From CBDIDH01 sp965277595 (lineage in GTDB: Bacteria > Planctomycetota > Planctomycetia > Isosphaerales > Isosphaeraceae): DNA of 64,000 nt. Location of the stretch: the NCBI GenBank assembly GCA_965277595.1, contig CBDIDH010000002.1, positions 1,178,001-1,242,000 on the forward strand, read 5' to 3'. Positions within the stretch are counted from its first letter, which is position 1, and each line of letters begins with the position of its first letter. This document shows, in pieces, positions 41,761 through 50,412 of this stretch. Under the pieces are notes generated by a model. That model ran no database searches. It had not been told where the DNA came from and worked only from the letters and a program-made list of their open reading frames with translations. Position numbers and translations under genes: made by a program.

Positions 41761-43401
41761 TTACTCCGCGGTCATCTCGGTCAGGTGAATCCCCAGCGAG
41801 TTGAGCGTTCGGGCGGCCTGTTCCACCTGCTGCGTGGCCGCGAGGTTCTGGCGGGCGACCTGATCGAGATTTTGCATTGCCTGACTGATCTGCGCCATGC
41901 CCGTTGCCTGCTGACCGGCCGACGCCGCGATCTGCGCCGACGACCGCGCCGCCTCGGTCAATGCCTCGGAAAGCGCCGCGATCGCCCGGCCCGCCTCGCC
42001 CCCGGCGTCGATCGCCGAGGCGACTCCGCGCGTGACCTCGCCGGTTGACGCCACCGCCTCGCCCGTCCATCGCCTCACCTCGCCGAGAATCTGCCGGACC
42101 CGGACCGTCGCCCGTTTCGACTGTTCCGCCAGCGATTTCACCTCCCCCGCGACCACCGCGAACCCCCGGCCCTGATCGCCCGCGCGTGACGCCTCGATCG
42201 CGGCATTGAGTGCGAGAATGTTCGTTTGCTCGGCGATTTCGTTGACTGTCGCGATGATATCTCCAATCGCCTGCGCCTGTTCGGCGAGCGAGACGAGCTT
42301 GGCGGCGGTCGATTCAACCTGCCCCTTGAGCCGGTCCATCGCGACGATCGAGTCGTCGATCGCCTTCCGCCCGGCCCGGCCGACGTCCAGGGTCCGGTTC
42401 ACCGCCTCGCCGACGCTCCGCGCCCGTTCGGCCGCCTGCGTCGCCGTTTGCTTCACCTCGTCCACGGTCGTCACCGTTTCCGAGACCGCCGCGGCCTGCT
42501 CCTGCGCGCCCGACGATTGCTGCGTCGTGCTTGCCAGGATCTCCGACGACGCCGACGACAGCCCGGTGACCGTCTCGCGGATGCCGACGATCACTTTTTC
42601 GCTGCGCGACCGCCGTTTCCGTTCAGCCTCGATCGTGGATCGAAGCGTGTCGGTCATCCTGTCAAAGGCCGCGCCGAGCGCCGCGATTTCATCGCTTCCA
42701 TCAAGGTCCGCCTTGACGTTCAATTCTCCCCCGGCGACCCGTTCCGCCGCCTTCGCGAGCCTTTGCGCCCGGTCGATCGCCCCCCGGGCGACGAGAAACG
42801 ACGCGCCGATCGCCCCCAGAAAAACCAAGGTCGTGATCGTCTGAAAGATCCGCACCCAGCCCAGGCTCTCGGCCGCGACGTCGTAACCGAGGCTCTTGCC
42901 CAGTTCGATCCGCTTGACCTGTTCGTCAACCCTCGGCTCCAGTTGATCCACGATTGCCCGGATCTCTTGCCCGGTCTTCGCCGCGGCGAGGCGATCGGTC
43001 AAAAGCGGCCGGATTTCCGAGAGCCAGTGCTCGCGCCTCGCTCGAAGGTTTTCGACCAGTCTCGGGTCCGTCGGCGGCGCCGAGTCGACCCAGGCCTGAC
43101 CGCTGTGCAACTGCTCAAAGCGTCGATCCTTGGCCGCGATCAGCCGATCGAGTTCGGCCCTGTGCCTTTGTTTCCTCGCCACGTCCTCTTCATCGGCGAG
43201 ACAGGCGAGATGATGAATCATCTGATAATATTGCGCCTCGTTCCCCGCCGAGACGGTGAGCAAGGGGACGATGCTTTGCACATAAACCATTGACAGATAA
43301 TTTCCGATCGCCATGACCAGCACCAGCCCCGCCGTTACCGCCACCAGCCCGCCGATCTTTGACGACAGCGATCGTTTCCACGGCCCTTGATTCGTGTTCA
43401 C
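41761..43401 (-). CDS. Methyl-accepting chemotaxis protein (WspA-like)
   Basis: The 546-residue receptor has a transmembrane helix (GGLVAVTAGLVLVMAIGNYL), a periplasmic four-helix-type sensor of about 145 residues, a second helix (TTLVFLGAIGASFLVARGAI), a HAMP domain, and a long signalling coiled coil with the tip NEIAEQTNILALNAAIEASR followed by AGDQGRGFAVVAGEVKSLAE. It senses an unknown envelope or surface signal. It lies after the second cheW in the operon, with a heptamer array in the 230-bp gap. Confidence 0.95.
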   Translation of the reverse strand: MNTNQGPWKRSLSSKIGGLVAVTAGLVLVMAIGNYLSMVYVQSIVPLLTVSAGNEAQYYQMIHHLACLADEEDVARKQRHRAELDRLIAAKDRRFEQLHSGQAWVDSAPPTDPRLVENLRARREHWLSEIRPLLTDRLAAAKTGQEIRAIVDQLEPRVDEQVKRIELGKSLGYDVAAESLGWVRIFQTITTLVFLGAIGASFLVARGAIDRAQRLAKAAERVAGGELNVKADLDGSDEIAALGAAFDRMTDTLRSTIEAERKRRSRSEKVIVGIRETVTGLSSASSEILASTTQQSSGAQEQAAAVSETVTTVDEVKQTATQAAERARSVGEAVNRTLDVGRAGRKAIDDSIVAMDRLKGQVESTAAKLVSLAEQAQAIGDIIATVNEIAEQTNILALNAAIEASRAGDQGRGFAVVAGEVKSLAEQSKRATVRVRQILGEVRRWTGEAVASTGEVTRGVASAIDAGGEAGRAIAALSEALTEAARSSAQIAASAGQQATGMAQISQAMQNLDQVARQNLAATQQVEQAARTLNSLGIHLTEMTAE

Positions 43402-43452
43402 TTATGGCTCCCTGAATGTCTTATCGAGATCAGCGCGGGGGAAGGAGGATAG

Positions 43453-43639
43453 ATGACCAATGACCAATGACCAATGACCAATGACCAATGACCAATGACC
43501 AATGACCAATGGCCAATGACCAATGACCAATGGCCAATGGCCAATGACCAATCAGGTCAGGAAATGTTCGCCAATGGCCTTGATGCATTTTTTATCGATT
43601 GCTCGCATTTTATCCATCGATCATCGGTTATCGGTCATC
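43453..43639. repeat. Family A array (about 14 units) with inverse A end
   Basis: TGACCAATGACCAATGACCA units with some TGGCCAA variants fill 43,453-43,553. An inverse A run (ATCATCGGTTATCGGTCATC) at 43,617-43,639 follows 60 bp later and provides the stop codon of the cheW gene at 43,635-43,637. Confidence 0.95.
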
Positions 43640-44273
43640 CCCTCCCCACCACCTCATCCCCCTGATCAATCCTCAGCCGATCATCCGCGAGAAGCACGGA
43701 CCCGGCAAGAACGAGAAGGGCATCGGCGGTAACGCCCAGAAGTAGGTCGCGGCCAAGGCCGTCAAGCATCGCCGGGGGTTCGAGAAGCTCGGCGCGTCGG
43801 AGCGGGCGAACCTCGTCAACGGCGTCGGCGGCAAGGCCCAGGTCGTCGCGATCCTCACCCAGAACCAGCACAAAAGTGCCGACGCCCACCGCCCCCAGAC
43901 CGATCCCGAAGGCCGTCGGCAGGTCAAAAACCGCGAGCACATCCCCGCGCAGGTTGATCAAACCTCGCAAGGCCGCGGGCGTGCCGGGCACGGGCGTGCA
44001 AGGGCCGGGCCGCACGACTCGACGGACATAACGCGCCTCAATCCCGTACCGCTCACCGCCGACGGAAAAGACCGTCACGTCCATCAGTTCCGACGCGGAA
44101 ATTGGCCTCGGCACGACCGCCGCAACCGCCAGGGCACGCTCGGCCAGCACGGCCTGAACCCGTTCCGAAGTCGGCTCAAGCGACTCTCGGACCGCCGCGT
44201 CAATCCGGTCGAGCCGCGCCCGGACCTCGTCCCAGTCGACCCCGATCTCGGTCCGTCGCGATCGATCGATCAT
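43635..44273 (-). CDS. cheW: CheW-like coupling protein with N-terminal extension (WspD-like)
   Basis: The 212-residue protein has a CheW domain from about residue 63 (DVTVFSVGGERYGIEARYVR, VPGTPAALRGLINLRGDVLA, VFDLPTAFG). The first 60 residues (VRARLDRIDAAVRESLEPTS) are helical and resemble the WspD N-terminal extension. Its ATG overlaps the cheR stop (ATGA), so translation is coupled. The TGA stop lies within an inverse A heptamer, meaning the repeat reaches into the gene end. Confidence 0.9.
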   Translation of the reverse strand: MIDRSRRTEIGVDWDEVRARLDRIDAAVRESLEPTSERVQAVLAERALAVAAVVPRPISASELMDVTVFSVGGERYGIEARYVRRVVRPGPCTPVPGTPAALRGLINLRGDVLAVFDLPTAFGIGLGAVGVGTFVLVLGEDRDDLGLAADAVDEVRPLRRAELLEPPAMLDGLGRDLLLGVTADALLVLAGSVLLADDRLRIDQGDEVVGRG

Positions 44274-45631
44274 GGCGCGACCCTCTCGGCCGCGTCAAGG
44301 CGGTCCAGTTGCAGCCTCGCCTGCTCGGCGAGCCGCCCGGCGGGCTCGCCGTCCGAAAGCGCCAGAACCTCGTCGGCCGGAAGCGCCTCGCAAAGGTCGC
44401 GCGCGTTTCGAAAGCTGCGTCGAGCCCCCGCGCGATCCTCCCGCCGAAGCGCGACCGAGCCGAGCAGATAATGGCCGACCGCCAGCGTCCGGTCGAGATA
44501 AACGACTCGCCTCGCTTCGGCCTCCGCCTCATCATCGCGATCAAGACCCATCAACAAAACCGCGTGGAGATAATGCAATTCGGCCGAGCAAGGGTGCCGC
44601 GCCGCGGCCTCGGCACAGGCCCGCGCCGCCGCCTTCAGATCCAGATTCGCGAGCGCCCGGACGTTCACGGCGGAGGCTTCGGGATCATCATCCCTCGACC
44701 CCGATTCCGCCACGGCCCGCGCGAACCGTCCTTCCGCCAGGTCGTCGCGCGCCGACGCGAGCGGCCCCGACGCATCCACCGCCGCCGGAATCTCAAACCC
44801 GGCCGAGACCACCGACTTCTCGCGCGCTTTCTGGTAAAAAACGCCGAAGTCGGTGATCACCGGGCTCAGCCCCGATTCCAGGCCGAGCGGCGGGTCGGAC
44901 GAGGCCGTGATCAGCCACCCCTCGGCCGAGAGCGACGCCGCGAGCCGACCCGCCACGGCCCGAATCGTCTCACGATCGAAGTAAATCAGCACGTTCCGGC
45001 AAAAGATCAGGTCCGTTCGAATCGTCCCCGTTGCAAACGACGGATAGACATCCATCGCCAGGTTCAAATGCTCAAACCTGACCAGCCGACGGACCGGCTC
45101 ATCCACGCGGAACCGCCGATCGTCCCTGGGGCTGAGGTGGGGCAGGGGGGCCGTCTCACCCTCGCCCCGGAGCGACCAGGGACCGTACTCCGCCCCTTTC
45201 GCCCGAGCCAGCGCAGCCCGACAAACGTCGGTGGCCAGCACGCGAGCACGGTCGGCCAAGCCCTCGTCAAGAAAGACCATCGCCAGCGTGTACGCCTCCT
45301 CGCCCGAGGCACACCCCGCGCTCCAGGCCCGGATCGACTCGCCCGAGGCCCGAAACTTCGGCGCGATCACCCGACGGACAAACTCAAAATGCGCGGGCTC
45401 GCGATAAAAATAGGTCTCGCCGACGGTCAACTCGACCAGCAGGTCATCCAGCATCGCCTCGTTGCCGGCGACCATCGTCCGATACAGTTCGGGATCGGCG
45501 ACGCCCGCCCTGGCCATCGCCCGGCGGACGCCCAGTTCCGCCCCGACGCGGCGATCGGGAATAAAGACCAGGCCCGTCCTCGCCCCGAGCAGGGCCGCGA
45601 GCCGCTCAAAGGCCGGTTGCGACCAGGTCAC
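44270..45631 (-). CDS. cheR: CheR-type methyltransferase with C-terminal TPR (WspC-like)
   Basis: The 453-residue protein methylates receptor glutamates with S-adenosylmethionine. The CheR domain shows LTVGETYFYREPAHFEFVRR, RAWSAGCASGEEAYTLAMVF and LIFCRNVLIYFDRETIR. Residues from about 300 contain TPR-like repeats (NVRALANLDLKAAARACAEA, ELHYLHAVLLMGLDRDDEAE, GHYLLGSVALRREDRAGARR), as in WspC. It starts at a GTG that overlaps the upstream cheW stop (GTGA). Confidence 0.94.
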   Translation of the reverse strand: MTWSQPAFERLAALLGARTGLVFIPDRRVGAELGVRRAMARAGVADPELYRTMVAGNEAMLDDLLVELTVGETYFYREPAHFEFVRRVIAPKFRASGESIRAWSAGCASGEEAYTLAMVFLDEGLADRARVLATDVCRAALARAKGAEYGPWSLRGEGETAPLPHLSPRDDRRFRVDEPVRRLVRFEHLNLAMDVYPSFATGTIRTDLIFCRNVLIYFDRETIRAVAGRLAASLSAEGWLITASSDPPLGLESGLSPVITDFGVFYQKAREKSVVSAGFEIPAAVDASGPLASARDDLAEGRFARAVAESGSRDDDPEASAVNVRALANLDLKAAARACAEAAARHPCSAELHYLHAVLLMGLDRDDEAEAEARRVVYLDRTLAVGHYLLGSVALRREDRAGARRSFRNARDLCEALPADEVLALSDGEPAGRLAEQARLQLDRLDAAERVAP

Positions 45632-46083
45632 GCCGCACCCCCTCGCCCCGCGCTCGACTCGTCCGAAACCGCCAGCGCCCGGCCCAGTTCCGCCCAGTCG
45701 TCGCCGGTCCAGAGCGTATCGAGTTCCAGCACCGGCGCGAGAATGCCACCGGCGAGCATCGCCACCCGCCCCGGCCCGACCTCCGGCCTGACCAGATCCA
45801 ACGCCCTGTCCACCCTCAGCGCCACGACGCGCCCGCGCACCCTGGCCACGACCAGATGATCCGACAGCTCGACCCCCTTTCGCGGCAGGCTCAGCCTCCC
45901 GCGCAGGTCAACCACCGGCACCACCTGCCCGCGCAGGTTCACGACCCCCTCAACCCACTCCGGCGCTTCTCTGAGGCGAACAATGGTCACGACCCTGACC
46001 AGTTCCACAACCTCCGACGCCGCCAGGCCAAACCTTCGGCCGCCGACCTCGATCACCAGGATTTCCGGCCTCTCCTGGCCCAA
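45628..46083 (-). CDS. cheW: CheW-like coupling protein (WspB-like), first gene of the operon
   Basis: The 151-residue protein is a single CheW domain: EILVIEVGGRRFGLAASEVV, EAPEWVEGVVNLRGQVVPVV, DLRGRLSLP. It links the receptor to CheA. The start is a TTG at 46,083 preceded by AGAGG at suitable spacing; a GTG about ten codons downstream is a less likely alternative. Genes downstream overlap by 4 bp each. The promoter should lie between 46,084 and 46,500. Confidence 0.9.
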   Translation of the reverse strand: MGQERPEILVIEVGGRRFGLAASEVVELVRVVTIVRLREAPEWVEGVVNLRGQVVPVVDLRGRLSLPRKGVELSDHLVVARVRGRVVALRVDRALDLVRPEVGPGRVAMLAGGILAPVLELDTLWTGDDWAELGRALAVSDESSAGRGGAA

Positions 46084-46142
46084 GGGACGTGACCTCTTCT
46101 TCGTTCAGGTTGCCCGATTCCTCGGCGCAACGCATCGCGACA

Positions 46143-46160
46143 ATTGATCGATCGATCAAT
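46143..46160. promoter_or_regulatory. 18-bp perfect palindrome upstream of the chemosensory operon
   Basis: ATTGATCGATCGATCAAT is fully self-complementary and lies 60 bp before the TTG start of the first cheW. It could be an operator. Similar GATCGATC motifs are at 1,033 and 25,008. Confidence 0.4.
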
Positions 46161-46293
46161 CGACGGAAAGGACTCTCTCCAAGCTTTGTAGTATGAGAAC
46201 TTTCTCGGCCGAAGAAAGGACCATCCGCCCGATCCCGTCCGGAAATCAAAAATTCCGACGTCCCCTGTCCTCGATGCTCTGAACCGCTCGACT

Positions 46294-46368
46294 CCTTTGC
46301 CCTCTTCCCTTTGCGCTCTGTCCTTTGTCCTTTGCCCTCTGTCCTCTGTCCTTTGTCCTCTGTCCTTC
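46294..46368. repeat. Family B heptamer array
   Basis: Units such as TTTGCCCTCTTCCCTTTGC and GTCCTTTGTCCTTTGCCC run for 75 bp upstream of the chemosensory operon. Confidence 0.9.
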
Positions 46369-46388
46369 TCTCCGCGCGCAAAAAGGAT

Positions 46389-46452
46389 TCAGGCCGGGAG
46401 ACACAATCCCACGTCTCCCCCCCGGGAACGTTGGATCGATCTCCCGGCCTGA
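46389..46452. repeat. 13-bp perfect inverted repeat, 38-nt loop
   Basis: TCAGGCCGGGAGA (46,389-46,401) and TCTCCCGGCCTGA (46,440-46,452) flank 38 bases. It may be a leader hairpin of the chemosensory operon or a protein site. Confidence 0.5.
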
Positions 46453-46816
46453 TATCCCGGCTCGGGATGAACTAACCGAACTGAGATGAGACTGGGCGGT
46501 CACGCGTCGTCGTCAGATCCAACGCGGGCTGCCTGTCAGTCAAACCGTTCTGAAGAAAACCCCGGATGTGGATGTGGCGGAACGGAACGGAACAGAAAAG
46601 AACAAGGGAGGAACCGAGAGGCTGTCCGATCGCCCCCCCCCGGGAGCCATGGCCACCCCCTCGGTCCGATCCCTTGGCGGCGGGCAATTCACGGGCCAAC
46701 GTGGATGCTCGTCGTCCCGCTCACTCGCCCACCACAACTATGAGCGACAGATCCCGCCGAGAGCGCGCGCATTTCTCAAAAAGATTTTTCGACTGCCTCT
46801 CGATGGATGGATGATA
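46453..46816. other. Gap without recognisable gene
   Basis: About 360 bp between the inverted repeat and the next heptamer locus. Overlapping short + strand frames have no recognised family. A run of eight to nine C at about 46,635 is notable but unexplained. Confidence 0.4.
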
Positions 46817-46893
46817 TTGGATGGCCAATGGCCGATGGCCAATGCCCAATTCTCAGATTCCTTGGTCATCGGTCATCGGCGATCGGTCATCGA
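46817..46893. repeat. Family A inverted pair
   Basis: TTGGATGGCCAATGGCCGAT (direct, from 46,817) and TTGGTCATCGGTCATCGGCG (inverse, from 46,862) form a hairpin-like pair 43 bp from the stop of the kinase gene. Confidence 0.88.
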
Positions 46894-46935
46894 TCCTTCC
46901 CTGATCCCCACCATGAACCCTTGGGTGCGTTCTAT

Positions 46936-49428
46936 TTAATCCGGGCCAAGCAGCGTGGAAAGGCGTCGGGCGCCCGCGTCGCCCTGTCGGGAAGCACGGC
47001 GGAGGCGAGACCGGGCGGCGGGCAGGTCGCCGCGAGAGAGGTCGGCGACCGCGGCGTTGACCTCGGCGGAGACCGGCTCGGCCGATTCGCGCAAGGCGCG
47101 GCGGAGATCGGCCGCGGCCTCGCTCGGACGCCCCGAGAGCGCCGAGAGAATGCCCCGGCGAAAGGCGGCGTTCGTCAAGGCCGGGTTCAGGTCGAGCGCC
47201 CGCGTGTAGTCGGCCGACGCCGCGCCGATCTGGTTCAGGGCTTCCAGGGCGACGGCCCGGTTGTAATAGCATTCCGCCGTCGTTGGCGCCAGGGCGACGC
47301 AAACCGTCAGCGAGGCAACGGCGTCCTGGTATTGCCCAAGTTGATACGCACACGCCGCTTGCGAAAAATACGGCCAGAACTCACCCGGCCGGATCGCCAC
47401 GGCCCGCCGAAACTCGTCGAGCGCCGCCTGATATTCGCCCGACCGGAGAAACGAACGCCCCAGCTCATAATGTTCCCAGGCCGTCGAGGGCGCGGGAATC
47501 TCAACCGAGGGGAGGTCGTTCCGGCCCAGGGCTCGGGCATAACTCCGCAAATCGCGGCTCAAGGCCGGGCTCGGGCCGAACCGGGTCTCGGCCTCGGTCA
47601 AAAGTTCCACGGCGTCGCGCAGGCCCTCCGTGGAAGGGCCGCCAGGCGACCGATTGACGCGCAAATCGGCCCAGGCTGTCGCCAGATCAAGCAAATCCGC
47701 GCGGACGCGTTCGCCCACCTCGTGATCGCTCGGGTCCGACGTCGCGCGCGTCAAGAGGGCGCGCGACTCCCAGAGCCTGCGCCCTCGGGTCAGCAGCGAA
47801 TTCGCCTCGGCCGCCGGTAGCGGACCGATCCCCGACCAGAACCGGAGCCGGTCAACCAGGCCGTCAAGCTCGGCCGCCCCCTTGGCCTTCAAAACGCGCA
47901 ACCGAAGGTTTTCCAGGTCTTTACGACGTGAATCCTCGGCCGGCAACCGCCCCGCCAGGCTCAGGCCGCGATCGACCGACGCGAGCGCCTCGGCATAACG
48001 CCCCGCGTTCAGCCGCAACCGGCCATCGGCCAGCGCCGCCTCGATCTGGTTCCCCCGGCGCCGGAGTTGAACGACCGTCAGGGCCACCGCGATGACGATC
48101 ACCATCACCGTCGTCAGCCTTAAAAGACCGCGCGCCACCGCCGCGGGATGCCGACGCCTCCACTTTCGCCAGCGCTCGGCCAGGTTCCGGTTTGAAACGC
48201 CACGAAGCGGCAGGTTATTCAGATGCCTGTGCAGGTCGAGCGCCAGCGCCGAGGCGTCGGGATAGCGGTCGGCCAAGTTCTCTTGCAAGCATTTTTGAAT
48301 GATCTCGGCCAGGCCCGGACTGACCCTCGGATTGCAGCGATCGAGCCGACGCGTCGGGTCACACCCGCGTCCATCGCCGCCACCAAGGGCCTCGTGAAGT
48401 AAAAGGCCGAGCGAATAAAGGTCGGAACGCCCATCGACGGCCACGGTCGGCTCGCGTCCGGCCCGAACGTCGTTCATCGCCGTCTCTTGCTCGGGCGAGA
48501 AGTACCCGGGCGTCCCCCCCAGGCGATCGGGCACGGGAAGCCCCGGTCCCACCGGCGCCCGAGCCAGGTGAAAGTCCAGGAGCATCGGCTGGCCGTCGCC
48601 CGCGAGCAAGACGTTCGATGGCTTGACGTCGAGATGGATCAGGCCGCGATCGTGGGCGTATTGAAGGGCCTCGGCCAGGCAGGCTCCAAAAAGGCAGATC
48701 GCATCGACGTAACTGGCTTTCGCTAAATAGTTACGGAAGGGTCGGCCCGCCGGAACACCCGAGGGCGGGGCGACGTCGAGCCGGTCCATCGCCTCAAGAA
48801 TCTGGGCCCCGCTCCGCTGCGTCACGGGCGTCGTCGAGAGCGTTTCCAGCACCCGCGCCAGGGTCGCGCCGCCGAGGTAGGGCATTCCCAGAATCTGCAA
48901 GTCGCGGTCGGGCAAGACCCGCTCAAAGTAGAGCGGGACAATATGCATGTGCTGCAATCGGGCGAGCGAGAGGTGTTCTTCCTGCCCCTGCGGCGTGACC
49001 TTCAGGACCATCAACCGATGAGCAAGGGAATGCTGGCTCGCCAGATAGGTCCGACCCACCGCCCCTCGACCGATCTCGGCGAGAAGGCGGAGATCCTCAA
49101 GATCCTCGCCGACCTCGGGAAAGGTAATCGTCGTCGGGGTCGATCGCAGCAGCCTGTTGCAGTCCAGCAAAAGTTCCAGCCGCGACCGATACTGCGGGAA
49201 CCGATTCAGAACCTCGTCCGAGACCGCCTCTTCCCCCGCCTCCTGGCGCAGACAGGCTTCCTCATAGACGATCCGAACCGCGTCTTCCTCGCGAAGTCCG
49301 GGCAACCTCGCGAGAAACGTCTCGGCTCTCGGCGTCTTCCCCTCTTGCCAGGCGGCAACCATCTCCTCGACCGCGAGGTCAACCGGGTCATCGTCTTCCG
49401 ACAACTCTTCAAGCGGACTGGTAGCCAT
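46936..49428 (-). CDS. Ser/Thr protein kinase with C-terminal TPR repeats
   Basis: The 830-residue protein has an N-terminal helical domain (1-110), a Hanks-type kinase domain (about 113-408) with glycine loop EIGRGAVGRTYLA, K143 (VLKV), catalytic loop HLDVKPSN (D267, K269) and GTPGYFSPEQE, a transmembrane helix near 437-455 and a TPR region (ALADGRLRLNAGRYAEALAS, YNRAVALEALNQIGAASADY). Two departures: HRD is HLD and the DFG motif is DFH. A 35-residue insertion precedes helix E. The gene lies downstream of an ECF sigma gene on the same strand, an ECF-kinase pairing typical of planctomycetes. Confidence 0.92.
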   Translation of the reverse strand: MATSPLEELSEDDDPVDLAVEEMVAAWQEGKTPRAETFLARLPGLREEDAVRIVYEEACLRQEAGEEAVSDEVLNRFPQYRSRLELLLDCNRLLRSTPTTITFPEVGEDLEDLRLLAEIGRGAVGRTYLASQHSLAHRLMVLKVTPQGQEEHLSLARLQHMHIVPLYFERVLPDRDLQILGMPYLGGATLARVLETLSTTPVTQRSGAQILEAMDRLDVAPPSGVPAGRPFRNYLAKASYVDAICLFGACLAEALQYAHDRGLIHLDVKPSNVLLAGDGQPMLLDFHLARAPVGPGLPVPDRLGGTPGYFSPEQETAMNDVRAGREPTVAVDGRSDLYSLGLLLHEALGGGDGRGCDPTRRLDRCNPRVSPGLAEIIQKCLQENLADRYPDASALALDLHRHLNNLPLRGVSNRNLAERWRKWRRRHPAAVARGLLRLTTVMVIVIAVALTVVQLRRRGNQIEAALADGRLRLNAGRYAEALASVDRGLSLAGRLPAEDSRRKDLENLRLRVLKAKGAAELDGLVDRLRFWSGIGPLPAAEANSLLTRGRRLWESRALLTRATSDPSDHEVGERVRADLLDLATAWADLRVNRSPGGPSTEGLRDAVELLTEAETRFGPSPALSRDLRSYARALGRNDLPSVEIPAPSTAWEHYELGRSFLRSGEYQAALDEFRRAVAIRPGEFWPYFSQAACAYQLGQYQDAVASLTVCVALAPTTAECYYNRAVALEALNQIGAASADYTRALDLNPALTNAAFRRGILSALSGRPSEAAADLRRALRESAEPVSAEVNAAVADLSRGDLPAARSRLRRASRQGDAGARRLSTLLGPD

Positions 49429-49560
49429 GCCGGGGCGTTCTCAACGTTGCCAGAGCGGTCGGCGCTGTTTATGATTTGGGGGGTTTCGAACGCGTTGAGT
49501 CGCCGCGCACGCGTGGCCGATCATCTCCTGTCGTGAGGTTCCGGGTTGACCTCGTCAAGA

Positions 49561-49642
49561 CAGGGCAAAAGGCAAAGAACAGAGGGCAAAGCACGGAGGA
49601 CAGATTCTTTCCATGTCCTTTGCCCTTTGCCCTTTGCCCTTT
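49561..49642. repeat. Family B inverted arrays between sigma factor and kinase genes
   Basis: Inverse units (AGGGCAAAAGGCAAAGAACA region) to 49,603 are followed by direct units (TTTGCCCTTTGCCCTTTGCC) to 49,642. They occupy the middle of the 279-bp gap. Confidence 0.9.
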
Positions 49643-49707
49643 CGCGCGGAAACCCCATGAGACCTTCGAAATCCAGACCGTCAGGGCGACGCGTGGCTAG
49701 ACTGGAT

Positions 49708-50412
49708 TTAATCGCGTTCCTGAACCCGGGGCAAGGGTTCGCGCTGAAGCGGGCCGCGAACACCGGCCTTCGGCCGGGCGGCAACGGCCGGAGTGCGCTC
49801 GCGAGCCGCCGCCACGCGCGAGGCGAGTTCGTAAAGAATCCGCCGGACGCTCCCCTCGTGCAGGCCCGTGCGCGCGGCGATCTCGGCCAGGGGTAAGCCC
49901 TGACTCTTGAGCTGCAAGAGGTTATGATGAGCCGGAGGACAGAGCGCGACCATCTGATCCCAGAGTTCGTCGCGCTGAGCGACCTCGCTCGGCCGGGGCT
50001 GACCCGTGGCCATGACCTCAAGCGCGGGCGACTCGGCCATCGGCTCCTCGTGCGCCAGGGCCTTGCGGTGCTTCCGGCACCGGTCGAGGAACCGGTTCCG
50101 CGCCAGCCTTGCTAAAAACGCCTGTAGGTGCGCCCGGTCGTTGAAGTGCCAGCCGGCGCCGCGAACCCCTTCGAGAATGTCGGCGAAGACCGATTGAACC
50201 ACATCCATCGAGTCAAATTTGGCACGAAGCGGCGGCCGGATCTGGCGATGAACGAGCATCCGCAAATAAGGCTCGTACTGCCGGAAAACTTCCTCGGCGG
50301 CGCTTGGATCGCCGCTGTTGAGCCGTTCCAGCAGGCGGTCGAGCGGGTCGGCGTCCGACTCGGCATCATCATCAGCGGCGGCGGCGTCGTCCGGCACTTC
50401 GGCTGGGTTCAT
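49708..50412 (-). CDS. ECF RNA polymerase sigma factor
   Basis: The 234-residue protein has region 2 (AEEVFRQYEPYLRMLVHRQI, FDSMDVVQSVFADI, LQAFLARLARNRFLDRCRKH) and region 4 (LLQLKSQGLPLAEIAARTGL, HEGSVRRILYELASRVA). The region 2 start and SMDVVQSVF match the kinase-associated ECF type of planctomycetes. Its ATG overlaps the stop of the upstream gene (ATGA), so it is coupled to the exported protein, and the TPR-kinase gene follows. Confidence 0.93.
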   Translation of the reverse strand: MNPAEVPDDAAAADDDAESDADPLDRLLERLNSGDPSAAEEVFRQYEPYLRMLVHRQIRPPLRAKFDSMDVVQSVFADILEGVRGAGWHFNDRAHLQAFLARLARNRFLDRCRKHRKALAHEEPMAESPALEVMATGQPRPSEVAQRDELWDQMVALCPPAHHNLLQLKSQGLPLAEIAARTGLHEGSVRRILYELASRVAAARERTPAVAARPKAGVRGPLQREPLPRVQERD

